A DNA stretch of 64,000 nt from Nymphaea colorata. Taxonomy: Eukaryota; Streptophyta; Magnoliopsida; Nymphaeales; Nymphaeaceae. A program made the position numbers and the translations under genes. Within the stretch, counting starts at the first letter, position 1. Each line of letters starts with the position of its first letter. Where the stretch lies: positions 18,516,854 through 18,580,853 of the forward strand of contig NC_045147.1 in NCBI RefSeq assembly GCF_008831285.2, in the 5' to 3' direction. The notes beneath the pieces are model-generated. The model saw nothing but the letters and a program-made list of their open reading frames with translations, did not search any database and was not told where the DNA came from. Below, in pieces: positions 52,832 through 64,000 of this stretch.

Positions 52832-55800
52832 AAAGGGAAGACAACTCAAACGGAAGCCCCTCTCTGATACCACCAATTGCCAAACCACCACTCCACCACC
52901 CGCACCACCGCTGAGTTGCGTTGCCGCCTCCACTGGCATCACAGCCACCACCAGCAAAAAGAGAGGGCTAGTCTCTGGAGGGAAGCCCCAATTCGAGAGT
53001 TCGATTGTTGCTTCTGGTTCCAGCGGTCACCGTTCGAAAGATGAGGAACGACAAAAGGAGAATCAATCACCAGCTTTCTCTTCCTCCTCCTTTGCGTCCC
53101 CAGGTAGTACCATACTCTCTATCTTGTCCTTTCCCTTTTCTTTCCCTGCTTTGTGGATATCTCCAGATCTCATTCATTTAGAGAACAGGGGTTTGTTGAT
53201 TGCAAGTATATACTAGCAAATGGGTCTCTCATTGTGTTCTTGAGCATTAATGTTTCATGTTTCAATTGCTTTTTCCTCTGGTTTGTATGCTTCAATAGTA
53301 TGCTATTTCTTGCTTTTGTTTAGGAATTTTGGCGTCCGAGGTTTCTTACAGTGAACAGGTGTACAAGAGGCGATGTGTGGATCTGCAGAGGTTGTCGGTG
53401 ATGGATTCCTTGAGTTGTCCACCTGGTGTCAAGGACGGCGATAATCAGCTTAGGTTAGCATACTTCTTTTGTTTTATGTGCATTTCTTTGCCTTTACAAT
53501 TTGTTGAAGTACATTGCTGCTGTTTTTCTTAATTCGTCTAAGTGCTAACGCTCAAGTTTTAGGACTCTTGAAACTTAGTAGTTTGCGGTTTGGGCTACAG
53601 AGTGGTAATAAAATTCTTAAGATTATGAGGTTCCAACACAATTGTTGATTTATTCTTTGTGGAAACAGAATTACCATGCCAAAGTCTAGCATGCTATCAC
53701 GAGAACTGTGTGACCCGAGGAAGGGGACTGGACTGTTAGAGTGGAGTGTTTCGGTGTCAGGTTGTTGCACGGTGGATGTGGGTTCTAGATAGATGAACCA
53801 TCTCTCTTCATTGTTGATCATTGAGAATGGCAGCCACAAACTGTGCTCCATTTACTTAGATTTGCTTGCAGAAATGGACTCAGAAATGGTAGATTCCTAG
53901 AGAGAAGGAAGAGAAGAAGAATGCATATGTAATGTCAAACGAATTTTACTCGTAGTCTTTTTGAGAATTTTTTGTGTATCATTTAGAATCTGAATTGGGG
54001 AATTGTGTCTTCTTATCTCGGAAGCACTTGGAAGATCTGATCGATAGTACAGGTGGAAAAATCGCAAGTAAATATTGGTTTAATTTCAGTTGGATATCAT
54101 GTATGTACTACACGTTTGGACGGTTGCTTCTCACCTTTGTATGGTGCATTAGGTTACTTTACTCCAAGCGCGCACTGCTTATTATGCATTCAAGTGCTTG
54201 TCAAAGATATTCCCGGAGATGCACAAACATGAAAATATAGTGGCACCGTCCGAAATTTGATGTGTGCCATTGGACAATCTTCTCCATTTTTTTTTTCTCG
54301 CCGTTGAACTTCCATGAAAGATTTTTTTCTCTTTCTCAGGTTGTTGTTTCACTTAAACAAAAAATTCAATCTGCCTGGATATTTCTCATTTGGAAACAAA
54401 TATATGCTGCTTGCTCATTCCTTGGTCCTAGTTGTTGTTGAACCATTTGCTTTCTCTAACTATTCAAGTTGACTCAGAATATCTGTGTCCATTCCGAAGT
54501 TCATATTTCCTGTTATTTTCAAACAGCTGTCTTAATTGTATATGGCACTTTTCTTTTTTTCAGCTGATCTTCTTCGTTATCACTGAAAATTTTCCCCAAT
54601 GACTTTTAATTGATGATAGCACATTGATTTAAGCCATTCTGATGTTCTTGTGGCCCCATGCTTTTGTCTCCATGTCTTACTAAAGTAAAAGGGGAAAAGA
54701 GAAAAGCGAAATTCATTGCCTGCTAACTGTGCTTCTATTAGTTCTCCTACTCAAAGTTTGTCTGTTATTTGTTTTGGACAACATTTTCCTGGTATTGTTG
54801 TGTTTTTAGGAGTAATAAAGAGGGACAATGTGAACCTGGTTCATCTATGATGGAAAGTTCTACGGCTTGTATGATGATGCAAAGGGTATGTATATGTAAT
54901 ATATGCCATATCTGCAAAAGTGTGCTACCAAGTCAAAAGCCATATATTTCCTTCAGTTTGGTATTATTTGACAAACTGTTTCATGCAGCATTATGGGAAG
55001 GCAGCATCGCATGATAGGCAATCTAGGATGTGCAGGTCTGCACTGCCCATGGTAAAACAAAAGGTATGATGTATTTCTGCATGTTGGATCGTAATTTGTA
55101 AATTTTCCTAGAAGATGGTCAAATACATGTTCTGAAGCAATCCTCAAATATTTGAATTTGCATGACCAAATGCATGTTTAATGCTGGTCCATATGCAAGT
55201 AATTCTTCATTTCCTTGAACCATGTGCAATAATAGAATGAAAATTTTGTTTGTTTATACTGAACTTTCTAGTGACTAGCTACATACTTACCCAGGTAGTG
55301 ATAACGTGTTTGAATTTTTCAGGTAAAGCTGTAGACCATTGTTACTTTCTAATTACTGCAAATCAGTTGAATGTTGACTGCTTACCTTTACAATCCAATT
55401 ATGTTCGGTATTATTTGACAAACTGTTTCATGCAGAATTATGGGAAGGCAGCATCGAATGAGAATAGGCAATCTAGGATGTGCAGGTCTGTGCTGTCCAT
55501 GGTAAAACAAAAGGTATGATGTATTTCTGCATGTTGGATCGTAAATTTTCCTAGAAGATGGTTAAATACATGTTCTGAAGCAATCCTCAAATATTTGAAT
55601 TTGCATGACCAAATGTGTGCTTAATGCTGGTCCATATGCAAGTAATTCTTCATTTCCTTGCACCATGTGCAATAATAGCATGAAAATTTTGTTTGTTTAC
55701 ACTGAACTTTCTAGTGACTAGCTACATATTTACCCAGGTGGTGAACGTGTTTGAAATTTTCTGGTAAAGCTGCAGATCCTTGTCGCTTTCTAATGACTGC

Positions 55801-56614
55801 AAATCAGTTGAATGTTGACTGCTTACCTTTAAGTCTAAATACAATCCAATTATCGAACAAATTTGGACATTCATAAATCAGTTGCATTAGGTACTTTTCT
55901 TCCTGTCCTGATGGTGTAGTTTTTCAATGAAGATAGCTAGTTGTCTGCATGCTAGATTACCGTATCTATTTGGAGATTAGAGAAATCCGTGGTTAGACTG
56001 CATTTAATATGTTTGAGAACTGGGAATGCTCATATTTTGTTGAATAAAAGCATCATCTGCATTACGCTTGCTGGACTATACTGATTAGGGTGGTTTTCTG
56101 GTTCTCTCTAACGATGCCTTCCATGGCAACTCTGAGCAATGTATCCTAGACCCTTATTGGCTTTAGATAAACCATCTGATTTCTTTTTTGAATGCTGAAA
56201 CGAAGAATTGCCAGGAGCAATTAACTTTCTGTTCAGGACAGTTACTATCATTGGCGACTTTGGTGCTCTTTGATTGCTTTCAAATATCAAATTAAGATAG
56301 CAATGGGATTCACTGTTTGCTGTTTGTTCTCCTAAGATTCTTAAATGCAGTTAGTGCATAATTTTGTATCTTTCCCTATTCCCTTTGTTTCTATCATTTT
56401 TTTAGTGCTGGATGTCAGTTAATCCCTTGTATGGTCACTGCATTATTGATCCTTCTAGTTGTAATATATTCAGAAGCGAAGACATTCAATGCCTGAAATT
56501 CCAAAACACTCTTCTCTACCGGAGGACTTTGTTGAAGAACGGAAGGCCCATTTTGCTGAAATTGATGCATTTGAACTACAAGAGGAGGCTGTCTCTTCTG
56601 ATGAACTGGACTGA
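52818..56614 (+). CDS. Sororin-like cohesion protein with a duplicated exon
   Basis: Six exons chain in frame: 52818-53103, 53324-53453, 54810-54885, 54989-55063, 55436-55513 and 56474-56614, giving 261 residues. Residues 11-20 read KRKPLSDTTN and residues 80-82 are a KEN box, a degradation signal for the APC/C. Basic SRMCRS segments follow in the middle. The C-terminus has SMPEIP, then SLPEDFVEERKAHFAEIDAFEL (229-250) and an acidic tail. This layout fits plant sororin-like proteins, which protect sister-chromatid cohesion in the nucleus by opposing WAPL. The C-terminal FAEIDAFEL segment would be the sororin domain. Exons 4 and 5 (25 and 26 codons, both phase 0) are tandem copies, so both, either or neither could be spliced in. 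The family call rests on recalled motifs; the exon structure itself is well supported. Confidence 0.72.
54960..55854 (+). repeat. 447-bp tandem duplication carrying exon 4/5
   Basis: Copy 1 is 54960-55402 and copy 2 is 55407-55854. Each starts GGTATTATTTGACAAACTG, includes the acceptor TTTCATGCAG, one exon, the donor GTATGATG, and intron sequence down to TTGACTGCTTACCTTTA. In the exons the copies differ by a few substitutions and one codon. The intronic parts differ by about a dozen changes and small indels. Confidence 0.93.
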
Positions 56615-59600
56615 GGTCGTCCGCCCGTGAAATCTTCGTGTAATAGTGTCATTTCCTAACAGTGTGTATCTTAACTCTTGCTTTTAACTTTCAAATCGAT
56701 GCGAGGAACCCGTTGTACAGAAGCTGTGAAATTCCACCAGTTAGTGGTGATACTTACCTTCCCGCTCAATCTGAAATTTCTGTGGCGGTATCATGTCAAC
56801 TGACTGAGTAGGTGAACTACTATCCTACTGAGAAATTTCTTAAAGGAGCAATTTACGTTTGCTGATCTTGGGAAATAATCTTTGAGGTCAGGGAAGCTAA
56901 GGACGTCACCTGCAATATATTAAGGCTCCATTCTCAAGATACAACTCCATGTTATCGCTGTTAATGTTAAGAAACAAATTACTAAATAAATTATTTTGAT
57001 TTCTTTCATTAAGTACGTTGGTTTTTTAGTTACTGTCCACTTGGTTGAAGTTTACGCTTCTCTGGCAGAGAAGCTTCGCAGACAGCAATCTTTGCTCCCC
57101 TTCCTTGAGAAGTTTGTGAGGCTGGTTTGTGATTTCCCAGTCGAGAGTAATGAAGTGGCTTGTTTGAGCCTTGAGGAACCTTGCAATTTTCTGGGTGTGG
57201 GAGAGGTTAACAATCCACTGCCAGGAAAGAGTCTACGGCCCTTTATTTTCCTTGCCTTTTAGATTTTGTTCTAGATTTTGGGCTCTGGTCAGACCCTGGT
57301 TCCGATCAATTATATGTGATATGTCCTACCTCTACAGATTTATCGGATCCTGTACTTGGACTTGACTATTTTAAAAAGCTATTCTCCTCCATTACTAAAT
57401 CTAGACTCTGCCAGATCCGATACGGGTTGGGATCGGGTCATACCGGATCCTTCGGCACGTCCACTTAAAAAGGAGGGCACATGGAGTGCTGTTCTAGCTA
57501 GTTCATGACGTAACCGTGCACTACGTTGATCTACCTAGTATGACAGTACCAAGGATGGTGGATGACGGTGACTCTTTCTTTGAATAGCAGATTGCCGGAC
57601 AAATGGCTGTGCTTGCCCGGAGAAGTTCAGTAGCAAATGATTCCTAAAATGCAACAGATGCGCAGACGTGGTTATGACCACTAGTACTTTTGACTATCTG
57701 CCTGATTTTATTGTTCTTTCCTCAAAAACATTGGGCTCCCATTTCCGTCCATTTGATTTGGTATACTTCTAGCGGTGGAGGAGAACATAAGGAAGAGGAG
57801 AGAAAGCAATTTATAGCTACGGCAGCTTCTGAAAGAAAAAAAATCGAGGTGTTAATTCGATGGTTGGTGCCATTACTGGTAACCATTAATTTATTCGTTT
57901 CCTTGAGGGTTTGATTTGGTTAAACTCAATTGAAGGAGAATATGAACAGACGGAAAGAATTGAAAGCCACTGCTAACTGTTCCATGGTCAGCAGCTGTGG
58001 TAACAACCTCCGTGTCAGAGACTGACGGCCATGAATGGCCCGATACAGAAACGGACGGGAACAAGGAGAACGCCTCCACCCACCGGAGATGTAAACGACG
58101 GCTCCACTTACTACGCAGTAAACACCAGACCTTCAAGTCCCTTTCTTTTCGGGGGAATCCATGGGAATTGAGTATCTCCTGTGGGCGGCGAGTCTGAGGG
58201 TGCCCGATTTCTGCTGCACCACCCTTGCTCTCGAAAACCCACCAATCATACCTCTTTTGAAAAGATGAGCCGATATTCTTCCCCCATCTCTGCCTTTTAC
58301 CATCTAAATCTAGGAGCCAAAAGACTTTCCATTTGAACATTTCCATCTTCTCCGCCCCCATTCATTTCTTTTTCTCTTTTTCCAAAGCAGACCTCATCGA
58401 GCCTTCGCCTTCTTTAGTTCTCTTCGTCCATGTTCGCCCTCCACAGATGGTCGACGCCCCAAACTAAATTCAAAATGAAAATTAACTCCCTCGGGCAAGT
58501 TCGATGTATGATCATTAAATTTAATTTAAGAAGGAAACTTCAAGATCATGCAAGAGTCATTAATCCAAGAAAGATTGAAGTGTCTTATACTGTAGAGATC
58601 CAAAGGAAGGCCACGGCAGAGTGTCACTACGAAGGAGGATCGCCGCCACGGGTGGCTGTCGTTCGAGTTCCGGAGTAGTCGTGTCCTTGCACAAAGCCAA
58701 TGAAGGAAACGACTTTCTAGTAATGGACGCAGGCGCTGTGAAATGAACAAGACCGTGCTCTCGACCCTGCAGTTCTCTCTGGGGAGCGTAATGCGTGCAA
58801 AGGTCGGTGGACACATTATCCCCTCCATTTCTGCACCAGTTGAACCAGGTTTTTTAATGGTGCATTAATATTTTTCTGTAATTTGTTTAATGACGCATCT
58901 TCATTAAATTTTTTTTCTTTGTTTATTTCAGATCATCAATTAATGAGGATGAAACGGTGTTGTCATGTCAGTTTGGCCTTTCACACTGTTTTCGTTTCTT
59001 ATCCGTTACGGCGGTGGAGTTGCTGAAATTTCGTGCATTTTATTTTAAAATTTGTTACTAAACTATTTTCAAAAAAACAAAACATGACGCTTAATATTAT
59101 AAGATCCATCTTTCGTTTCAGTCCGGAGAAAAAGTTTAAAAAAGTAGTCGAATCAATTTGGCGTTCAATGATGCGTACTGGTTTATAGGTGGAACACCCA
59201 TTTTTAATAGACTTAATAATGAGTCCGGTGGACGGAATGCACACGTAGCATGATCTAGTAAAGATCAACTGAATAAAAGAACTTCATCGAGAAAATAAGT
59301 CGCTTATTTTTAACATCTGAATTGAATAATAGTAAACAGAAAGAGAGAGAATCGTCAATTACCGCACCTTGTTTAGCAAAAATCAGAGTTCTTAGTATTA
59401 GCAGATACGTTTTAAGGAAGAAGAAGGAGGAGGAGGTCCAACAAGTCCACCTGACCTGACGGAGTCCAATGTTGGACGTCGGTCAAAACTATGCAAGGCA
59501 AGCGGCGGTCGTTGAAGAAATTGGCGCTGCAAATAAAATATACTCAAATTAGTCTCTTAGTTTTCAGATTTAAATTTGATTAAACAAACTTTATCCTGAA

Positions 59601-60281
59601 GTTGAATCGAATTTCTAGATCTTCTCTTTTCCAGCTTCCTACAGTTCCAACGTATTTCCAGCTTTAAGCACCACGTCCTATCAGTTTTCTCACCGGATCG
59701 ACCAAACACTAGAACATGTTATTCCACATTATGATCCGAACTCTGCCTGCCGAGTGTTATTTGGATCATAAGATTCATAACTCAATTTAGAACGTATTTT
59801 TTCAAGCTCTAGTTCTGATCTGACAAAGTTCAACTCATGTCCGATGAGCTCCCCGTTCAACAACCAAACTGTCCTTGTCGACCAGGAGGTCAAACATGGA
59901 GAAAGCCTTCCTTGTTCTCCCTAGTCCCTACCCGTTCTTCTCTCTCTCTCTCTGACCAGGTGATCGTTGATTCATGACGAATGTGTGCTCCGATTCTGCA
60001 AATTTCCTTTTCCCATACTAAAAAAATGAAGAAAGTAATTTTTCACTGAGTCGTTTCTTCTCTCCACATGGCTCATGTACGGGGCACCTCAAAGTCTCTA
60101 GCAGCACACAGATAACGGAGCCCCCTCTCTAGTCTCTCCCCGAGAAACGAGCGCCCGCTCTCTCTCTAATGCCACCGGATTCAATGGCTTTGTTCTTTAT
60201 CCCACGGTAAACAAAGGGCGGGTCCAAGGTTTTACAGAGAAACCAGGGGCACCAATGATGCACCACAGACCCAAACGCCTT
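56615..60281. other. Spacer between the sororin-like and HIG1 genes
   Basis: No gene can be assigned. An open frame at about 57043-57262 (with SLAEKLRRQQSLL and FLEKFVRLVCDFP) has protein-like composition but no recognised family and no clear splice context. It may be an exon or a gene fragment. A 156-codon open frame on the - strand at 57891-58361 has no family features. A CTCTCTCTCTCTCT run lies at about 59940-59954. Confidence 0.4.
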
Positions 60282-60290
60282 TATAAATAT
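60282..60290 (+). promoter_or_regulatory. TATA box of the HIG1-domain gene
   Basis: TATAAATAT lies about 112-120 bp before the ATG at 60402, preceded by a short C-rich stretch. Position and sequence are typical for a plant promoter. Confidence 0.65.
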
Positions 60291-60401
60291 CACCCACAGG
60301 CTTTCCTTCCATACCCACAAGCGCAAAGAGCGTGTATCTGAGCCTTCTCTCGTGTTAGTGTTCATCCTTTTCATCTGTTTTCCTTTCTCAAAGAAGAAAG
60401 A

Positions 60402-60931
60402 ATGGAGTCTGTTCGTGATTGGGTCTCAAAGAACAAGCTCGCTAGCATTGGTAAGGAAAAACCAATGCTTCATTTCTCGCCAAGAATGATTAAGAGAATT
60501 TGTTGGCATCATGGTGATACATGCAAAAAATGAGAAAGCGCCCGTGGTTCTGATTATGCTTTTGAATTGAACACAGGCTCATTGTGGGCAGCGGCTGTTG
60601 GTGGCTCTCTTGTCTACACGGGCATGAAGTCGTCCCTTAAACCCAGCCTCCGCCTCATCCATGCAAGGTGCCTTTTCCCGTTCTCTCTCTTTTATTGTCT
60701 TTCTCCTCTCAAGCATAGAACTTCTCGGGCTTGATTTTCTGTTCGTATTTTCTTTTACTCTTCTTCCTCTTTGGTTCTCATTGTTTGGCTGTATATCAGA
60801 TAGTCTTTTTCTTTCCTTGCAGGATGCACGCCCAAGCGCTCACCCTGGCCGTGCTTTCCAGCGCCGCGGCGATTCATTATTATGAGAAGAAGCATGATGC
60901 AGTAGAGCAGGAAAAAAATGTTTTAGGTTAG
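60402..60931 (+). CDS. HIG1-domain (hypoxia-responsive) mitochondrial protein
   Basis: Exons are 60402-60450, 60577-60667 and 60823-60931, joined in phases 1 and 2, giving 82 residues. The order is a short hydrophilic N-terminus (MESVRDWVSKNKL), a hydrophobic segment at about 17-32, the loop motif RLIHARMHAQ (42-51), a second hydrophobic segment at about 52-66 and a charged tail. This is the two-helix hairpin of HIG1 proteins. They sit in the mitochondrial inner membrane and assist respiratory complexes and supercomplexes; plant members are annotated as hypoxia-responsive family proteins. The length fits the small plant type. The start is the first ATG after the TATA box. No organelle targeting peptide is evident. 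Confidence 0.88.
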
Positions 60932-62149
60932 AGGAATCGAGCTTTAGATGTGTGATGGCCGACTAAAGTGGAGCATAAGGGGTTAAGTCTGAGCCTAAAC
61001 TTGACTGCTAGAAGAGACCCCTTTATTTTGCACTAGCGATCATATGTATATGTGTGTATGTATCTGTTACCAGTTGGAATGATGATATGGTTTTATGAGA
61101 AGGAAATTTAGTAACTTTAGATCTACCTCTGATGACCAACACTATCGAATATTTTCTGTGTTTGATTGACAAAAATCCCGTCTGTTAATGCTTTCCGATC
61201 ACCGCATTGTCTGAGAGATTAGTTTCTCCAGTCTCTGATCTCGATCGTCTCTCGAAAGTCCAACGATCATCGACGATGAAACAGGTTTCACCCCAAGGCA
61301 TCCAACTGAGAATGCCAGTGTATCTAGTCGAATTTTGTTTCAGGTGATATGACTCCTTGTTCGTTGTAGTTTTTTGCCAAGAACAAAGAATCAGTGAACA
61401 TTGAATAGATATGATTTGGATAAATACCTGTGGAAGATATTCCCCAAGTTTAAAGCTACTCTCATTATTATATTCCAAGTTGGAAGGGCCAAGTCTTGAC
61501 GTGATTAGTGAATATAAATTTATGCCTTCGAGAAGGTAAGGGGGCTGAACTTAATATGCTATTCAAGAAGAAACATCTCTCTCCAGTCCACCGGTGTAAG
61601 AGGAACTTGGCGAAATATCCTTTTTACAAATTCAACACTTTTGTGATTTAAGAAGGAGATTAGGTTTTGAATTTTCTAACTCAGTGTGCACTGAGAAATT
61701 TTTGGTGTTAAATAGCTTAAAATGAATATTCATATTCTGCAAGCTCAAGCTTAAAGCTCATTTTCTTTTACTCACTTTCATCATTGTGAATATGTCTACA
61801 GTATGTGAAAATTCAAATTCATTGTACGTGAAAACCCTTTGTCCTACATACGTATAATAATTCAGGATGTTTATAATAAACCTACTCCCAATTGGCAGGT
61901 GTATAAATGGCCGGATCTTATAGTTGCGTTATGCAATATAATAAGGAATAAACCATAGGGTTTCGCTAAATTTGGAAGTTTTGCAATTGGATGAGGTGGT
62001 AAGAGGCTTTCCCCTTCAGACCTATAACTAACAGCTACCCTGAATATTTTTCAGGAATATTTTTCATAATTGCGACTTCTCTTCCCTACCTCAAAAGTTT
62101 ATATCGATGTTCAATAAACTTAACACGTTTCCCTCCTTTCCTTTTCAAG
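60932..62149. other. Spacer between the HIG1 gene and the tRNA
   Basis: The first 150 bp are probably the 3' UTR of the HIG1 gene. No clear AATAAA was found close to the stop. The rest holds only short open frames and no repeat recognised elsewhere in the window. Confidence 0.45.
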
Positions 62150-62163
62150 AAAAGAAAAGAAAA
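62150..62163 (-). terminator. Pol III terminator of the tRNA gene
   Basis: On the - strand the transcript meets TTTT at 62163-62160, 12 nt past the tRNA end, followed by two more TTTT runs. This is the usual RNA polymerase III stop signal. Confidence 0.75.
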
Positions 62164-62175
62164 GAAAGGGGTAAC

Positions 62176-62247
62176 GCGCCAGGTAGGGGTCGAACCTACG
62201 ACTTTCTGCTTAGGAAACAGACGCTCTATCCACTGAGCTACAGGCGC
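62176..62247 (-). tRNA. tRNA-Arg (anticodon CCT)
   Basis: The 72-nt sequence folds as a full cloverleaf: acceptor GCGCCTG/CTGGCGC, D-arm GCTC..GAGC, anticodon stem TCTGT/GCAGA with loop TTCCTAA, and T-arm GTAGG TTCGACC CCTAC. The anticodon CCT reads AGG (Arg). The internal A box (TAGCTCAGTGG) and B box (GGTTCGACC) are present. There is one T.T mismatch in the acceptor stem at the sixth pair and a T-G pair closing the anticodon loop. No intron is present. Confidence 0.96.
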
Positions 62248-62252
62248 TTTGG

Positions 62253-62255
62253 TTG
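62253..62255 (-). promoter_or_regulatory. CAA motif upstream of the tRNA gene
   Basis: On the - strand CAACCAAAG runs directly into the tRNA, with CAA 6-8 nt before its first base. Plant tRNA genes commonly start transcription at such a CAA. Confidence 0.55.
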
Positions 62256-64000
62256 AAAGGGACTTCTCGTCAAAATAAAAAAAACCTATAATCACGAGTT
62301 CAACCAAGCCACAGATTAAGATCAAGTTGCAGCCCAATTTTTCGGCTACTTCCTTAGAGTTTAGTAAATGAAAGATCGAACAATTCAACATGAACAACCA
62401 AAAAAAGGGAGCTCGATATAACATATTTTCAGGTAAGCGAACAACCTCATACTCCAAACTTGTTTCGTCTCGGACTTACTGAATATATGGGGCAGGTAAA
62501 TTCTGAACCACTGGAGCAAAAGTGTTAAAACCAAGCTCTAAGAAGGGGTCGTTTGTCGTGTGACAATTGTTATTATTTCATGAATTTTCTCCAAAGTACA
62601 GTGTCTTCATAAATCTGCAAAATAATAAATATGTTACTGTTGCCAAACACCATATGGTGGTGCGCTTCTGAATGTGTCTATTTCCCTAAATATTGGTAAA
62701 TGAAAAATAACATCCTTGTAAAACTAATCTCATTTAAACCAAGATCAATTGTTGTAGGAGTAAATTTTGTAGGTACCGAACCATGAAAATCACAGTTTTG
62801 GTACCCATGATTAAGAATTCGAAATGATTTATAAGATATAATTGAAGAAATTATATAAAATTTTAGTGCATCTTTCTGGGTTGGTTGGCCAGCGTCCAGA
62901 ATAGGGGAGGGTGACCGCTAACCAGAGTCGCTCGTTCTTAAAATAATGGCGGGATTCTCGGGCAAACCAACTTCCACTGCCGACGCGGCAGCTGGTTAGG
63001 AAGTAACGTGCTCCTTCCTTCTACGCCACAACCTCTGCATATTACTGCGTCAATTGTTTGAAAGCCTCCATCCTCTTGCCTGTGTTGCCGTCGTTTCTTC
63101 AGGTAATTGTTTGCTGAGAGAAACGCCCATAAAATGTCCTCTCTGTACGTTCAGAAGATTGAATGAACGGGATGACACTTCTTTAGTTGGCTAGCGGATG
63201 TCAGGCATACTACCACATTGTTTTCGCCAAATGTCACTCCAGGGTATTGAACTCTTGACCTTAGGTCTTCTACTTGGTCTTTGTTTGGAAAAAAATTATG
63301 CTTTTGTTGGGACAACATTGTAGGAATCAATCAGTATTAACAAAAACAGATTTTTCTTTCTCCTTTCCTCTTTTCACTTTTTGATGTCGGAACAAAATGA
63401 AGATTTTGTGCTTCAATTCCGTAGAGCTTTGATCTTTCAACTTTTTTTTGTTTTTGTCCTTCAATAACCATCCGAGCTTCTTGGTACCTATGTCTTCTTC
63501 CTCCTGTTTCTCTGTGTCACACCCCGAATCTAACTATTCTTACTGCTTCTTGGGAAAAGTGCTCCATTTTTTCACCTTACAGTAACTCGAAGGCCGAAGC
63601 AACCCCAATAACTGGGCCTACATGGAATCATCGTTTGTTCAAGCTGCAGTTTTATGTGAGCCGTCGGCAACCAGGTGATCCTTTAAAAGATCGAGTGCAT
63701 TCAAATAAAATCAATACGTTAGGTACCACTTCGTAGTCTCTCCTATTGAAGCAGTATTGGGTTGATTACACCCACTTTCCTATCGCAGTAATAAAAGGTT
63801 GGATCCGAAACATAAGCACAGTATTTCATTTGCACATATCAAATTTCCTCTCGAAACCAGTAGGTAGAACAGATTATGCCAGGAGAAGCAAGCTAGATAT
63901 AAAGTTCGTATGCTTTCCACTTGAATCTCTTAAGACCAAATCATTGCCACCTGCAGAGAGCCTATTTTGGCAACTCTGTTTTTAACTTCTCAATTCCCCA
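62256..64000. other. Right flank without a recognisable gene
   Basis: Only short open frames are present. The stretch at 63570-63720 has a more even composition that could be exon or UTR of a gene reaching beyond the window, but nothing can be assigned. No D, R or peroxidase-like sequence was seen. Confidence 0.4.

Noticed and set aside
57891-58361. 156-codon open frame on the - strand
   Set aside because: It has no recognisable motif, an unusual Trp/Arg/Ser-rich composition and no promoter or splice context. It cannot be separated from chance.
62086-62457. 123-codon open frame on the - strand
   Set aside because: Its central APVAQWIERLFPK..GSTPTWR part is the translation of the tRNA-Arg gene and its flanks, a common false ORF.

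Overview
The window is nuclear DNA of a flowering plant. The genes have short exons, GT-AG introns, TATA boxes and AATAAA-type signals. The spacers are AT-rich and full of (TA)n tracts, and there is a eukaryotic tRNA with a plant-style CAA leader. Neither species nor clade can be read from the sequence. Gene models were built by eye from splice sites, reading phase and family motifs. Repeat boundaries are approximate.

From 2 to 50 kb lies a tandem array of class III (secretory) peroxidase genes, all on the + strand. Six look complete: 2119-5839, 12406-15147, 17514-19515, 23520-26949, 30417-33255 and 39773-42360, called A to F here. Each has four exons with the same phases (0, 0, 1). Exon 3 is 166 bp in all six. 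Exon 2 is 192 bp and exon 4 is 386 bp in B-F. Proteins are 321-323 residues with a signal peptide, the distal Arg/His pair, the proximal His and eight conserved Cys. Gene A is the divergent member and has a GC-AG first intron. Three larger pseudogenes (7860-8160, 45270-45790, 48351-49830) and smaller exon-4 relics (about 27.74, 34.6-34.9 and 46.39 kb) lie between them.

From gene C onward the spacers are also repeated. A block called R (about 0.8 kb) appears near 21.0, 28.4, 37.2, 43.8 and 47.9 kb. A block called D appears near 27.7, 34.8, 43.05 and 46.4 kb. The array therefore seems to have grown from a unit made of promoter, peroxidase, D and R. Gene E looks mosaic: D/F-like in exons 1-2 and its 3' end, C-like in exon 3 and most of exon 4.

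From 50.7 kb the content changes. After possible unassigned exons (50.7-51.6 kb) comes a six-exon gene (52818-56614). Its product has an N-terminal KPLSD motif, a KEN box and a C-terminal FAEIDAFEL motif, so it looks like a plant sororin, a cohesin protector. A 447-bp tandem duplication inside it has doubled one exon in frame. A small three-exon gene for a HIG1-domain (hypoxia-responsive, mitochondrial) protein lies at 60402-60931, and a tRNA-Arg(CCT) on the - strand at 62176-62247. The last 1.7 kb shows nothing identifiable.

The peroxidases would act in the cell wall or apoplast, using H2O2 to oxidise phenolics. The three right-hand genes are unrelated single-copy housekeeping genes. No bacterial-type system, CRISPR array or intact transposon gene was seen. 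The most unusual items are the exon duplication in the sororin-like gene, the mosaic gene E, and a degenerate copy of the sororin-like gene's intron sequence inside the peroxidase array.
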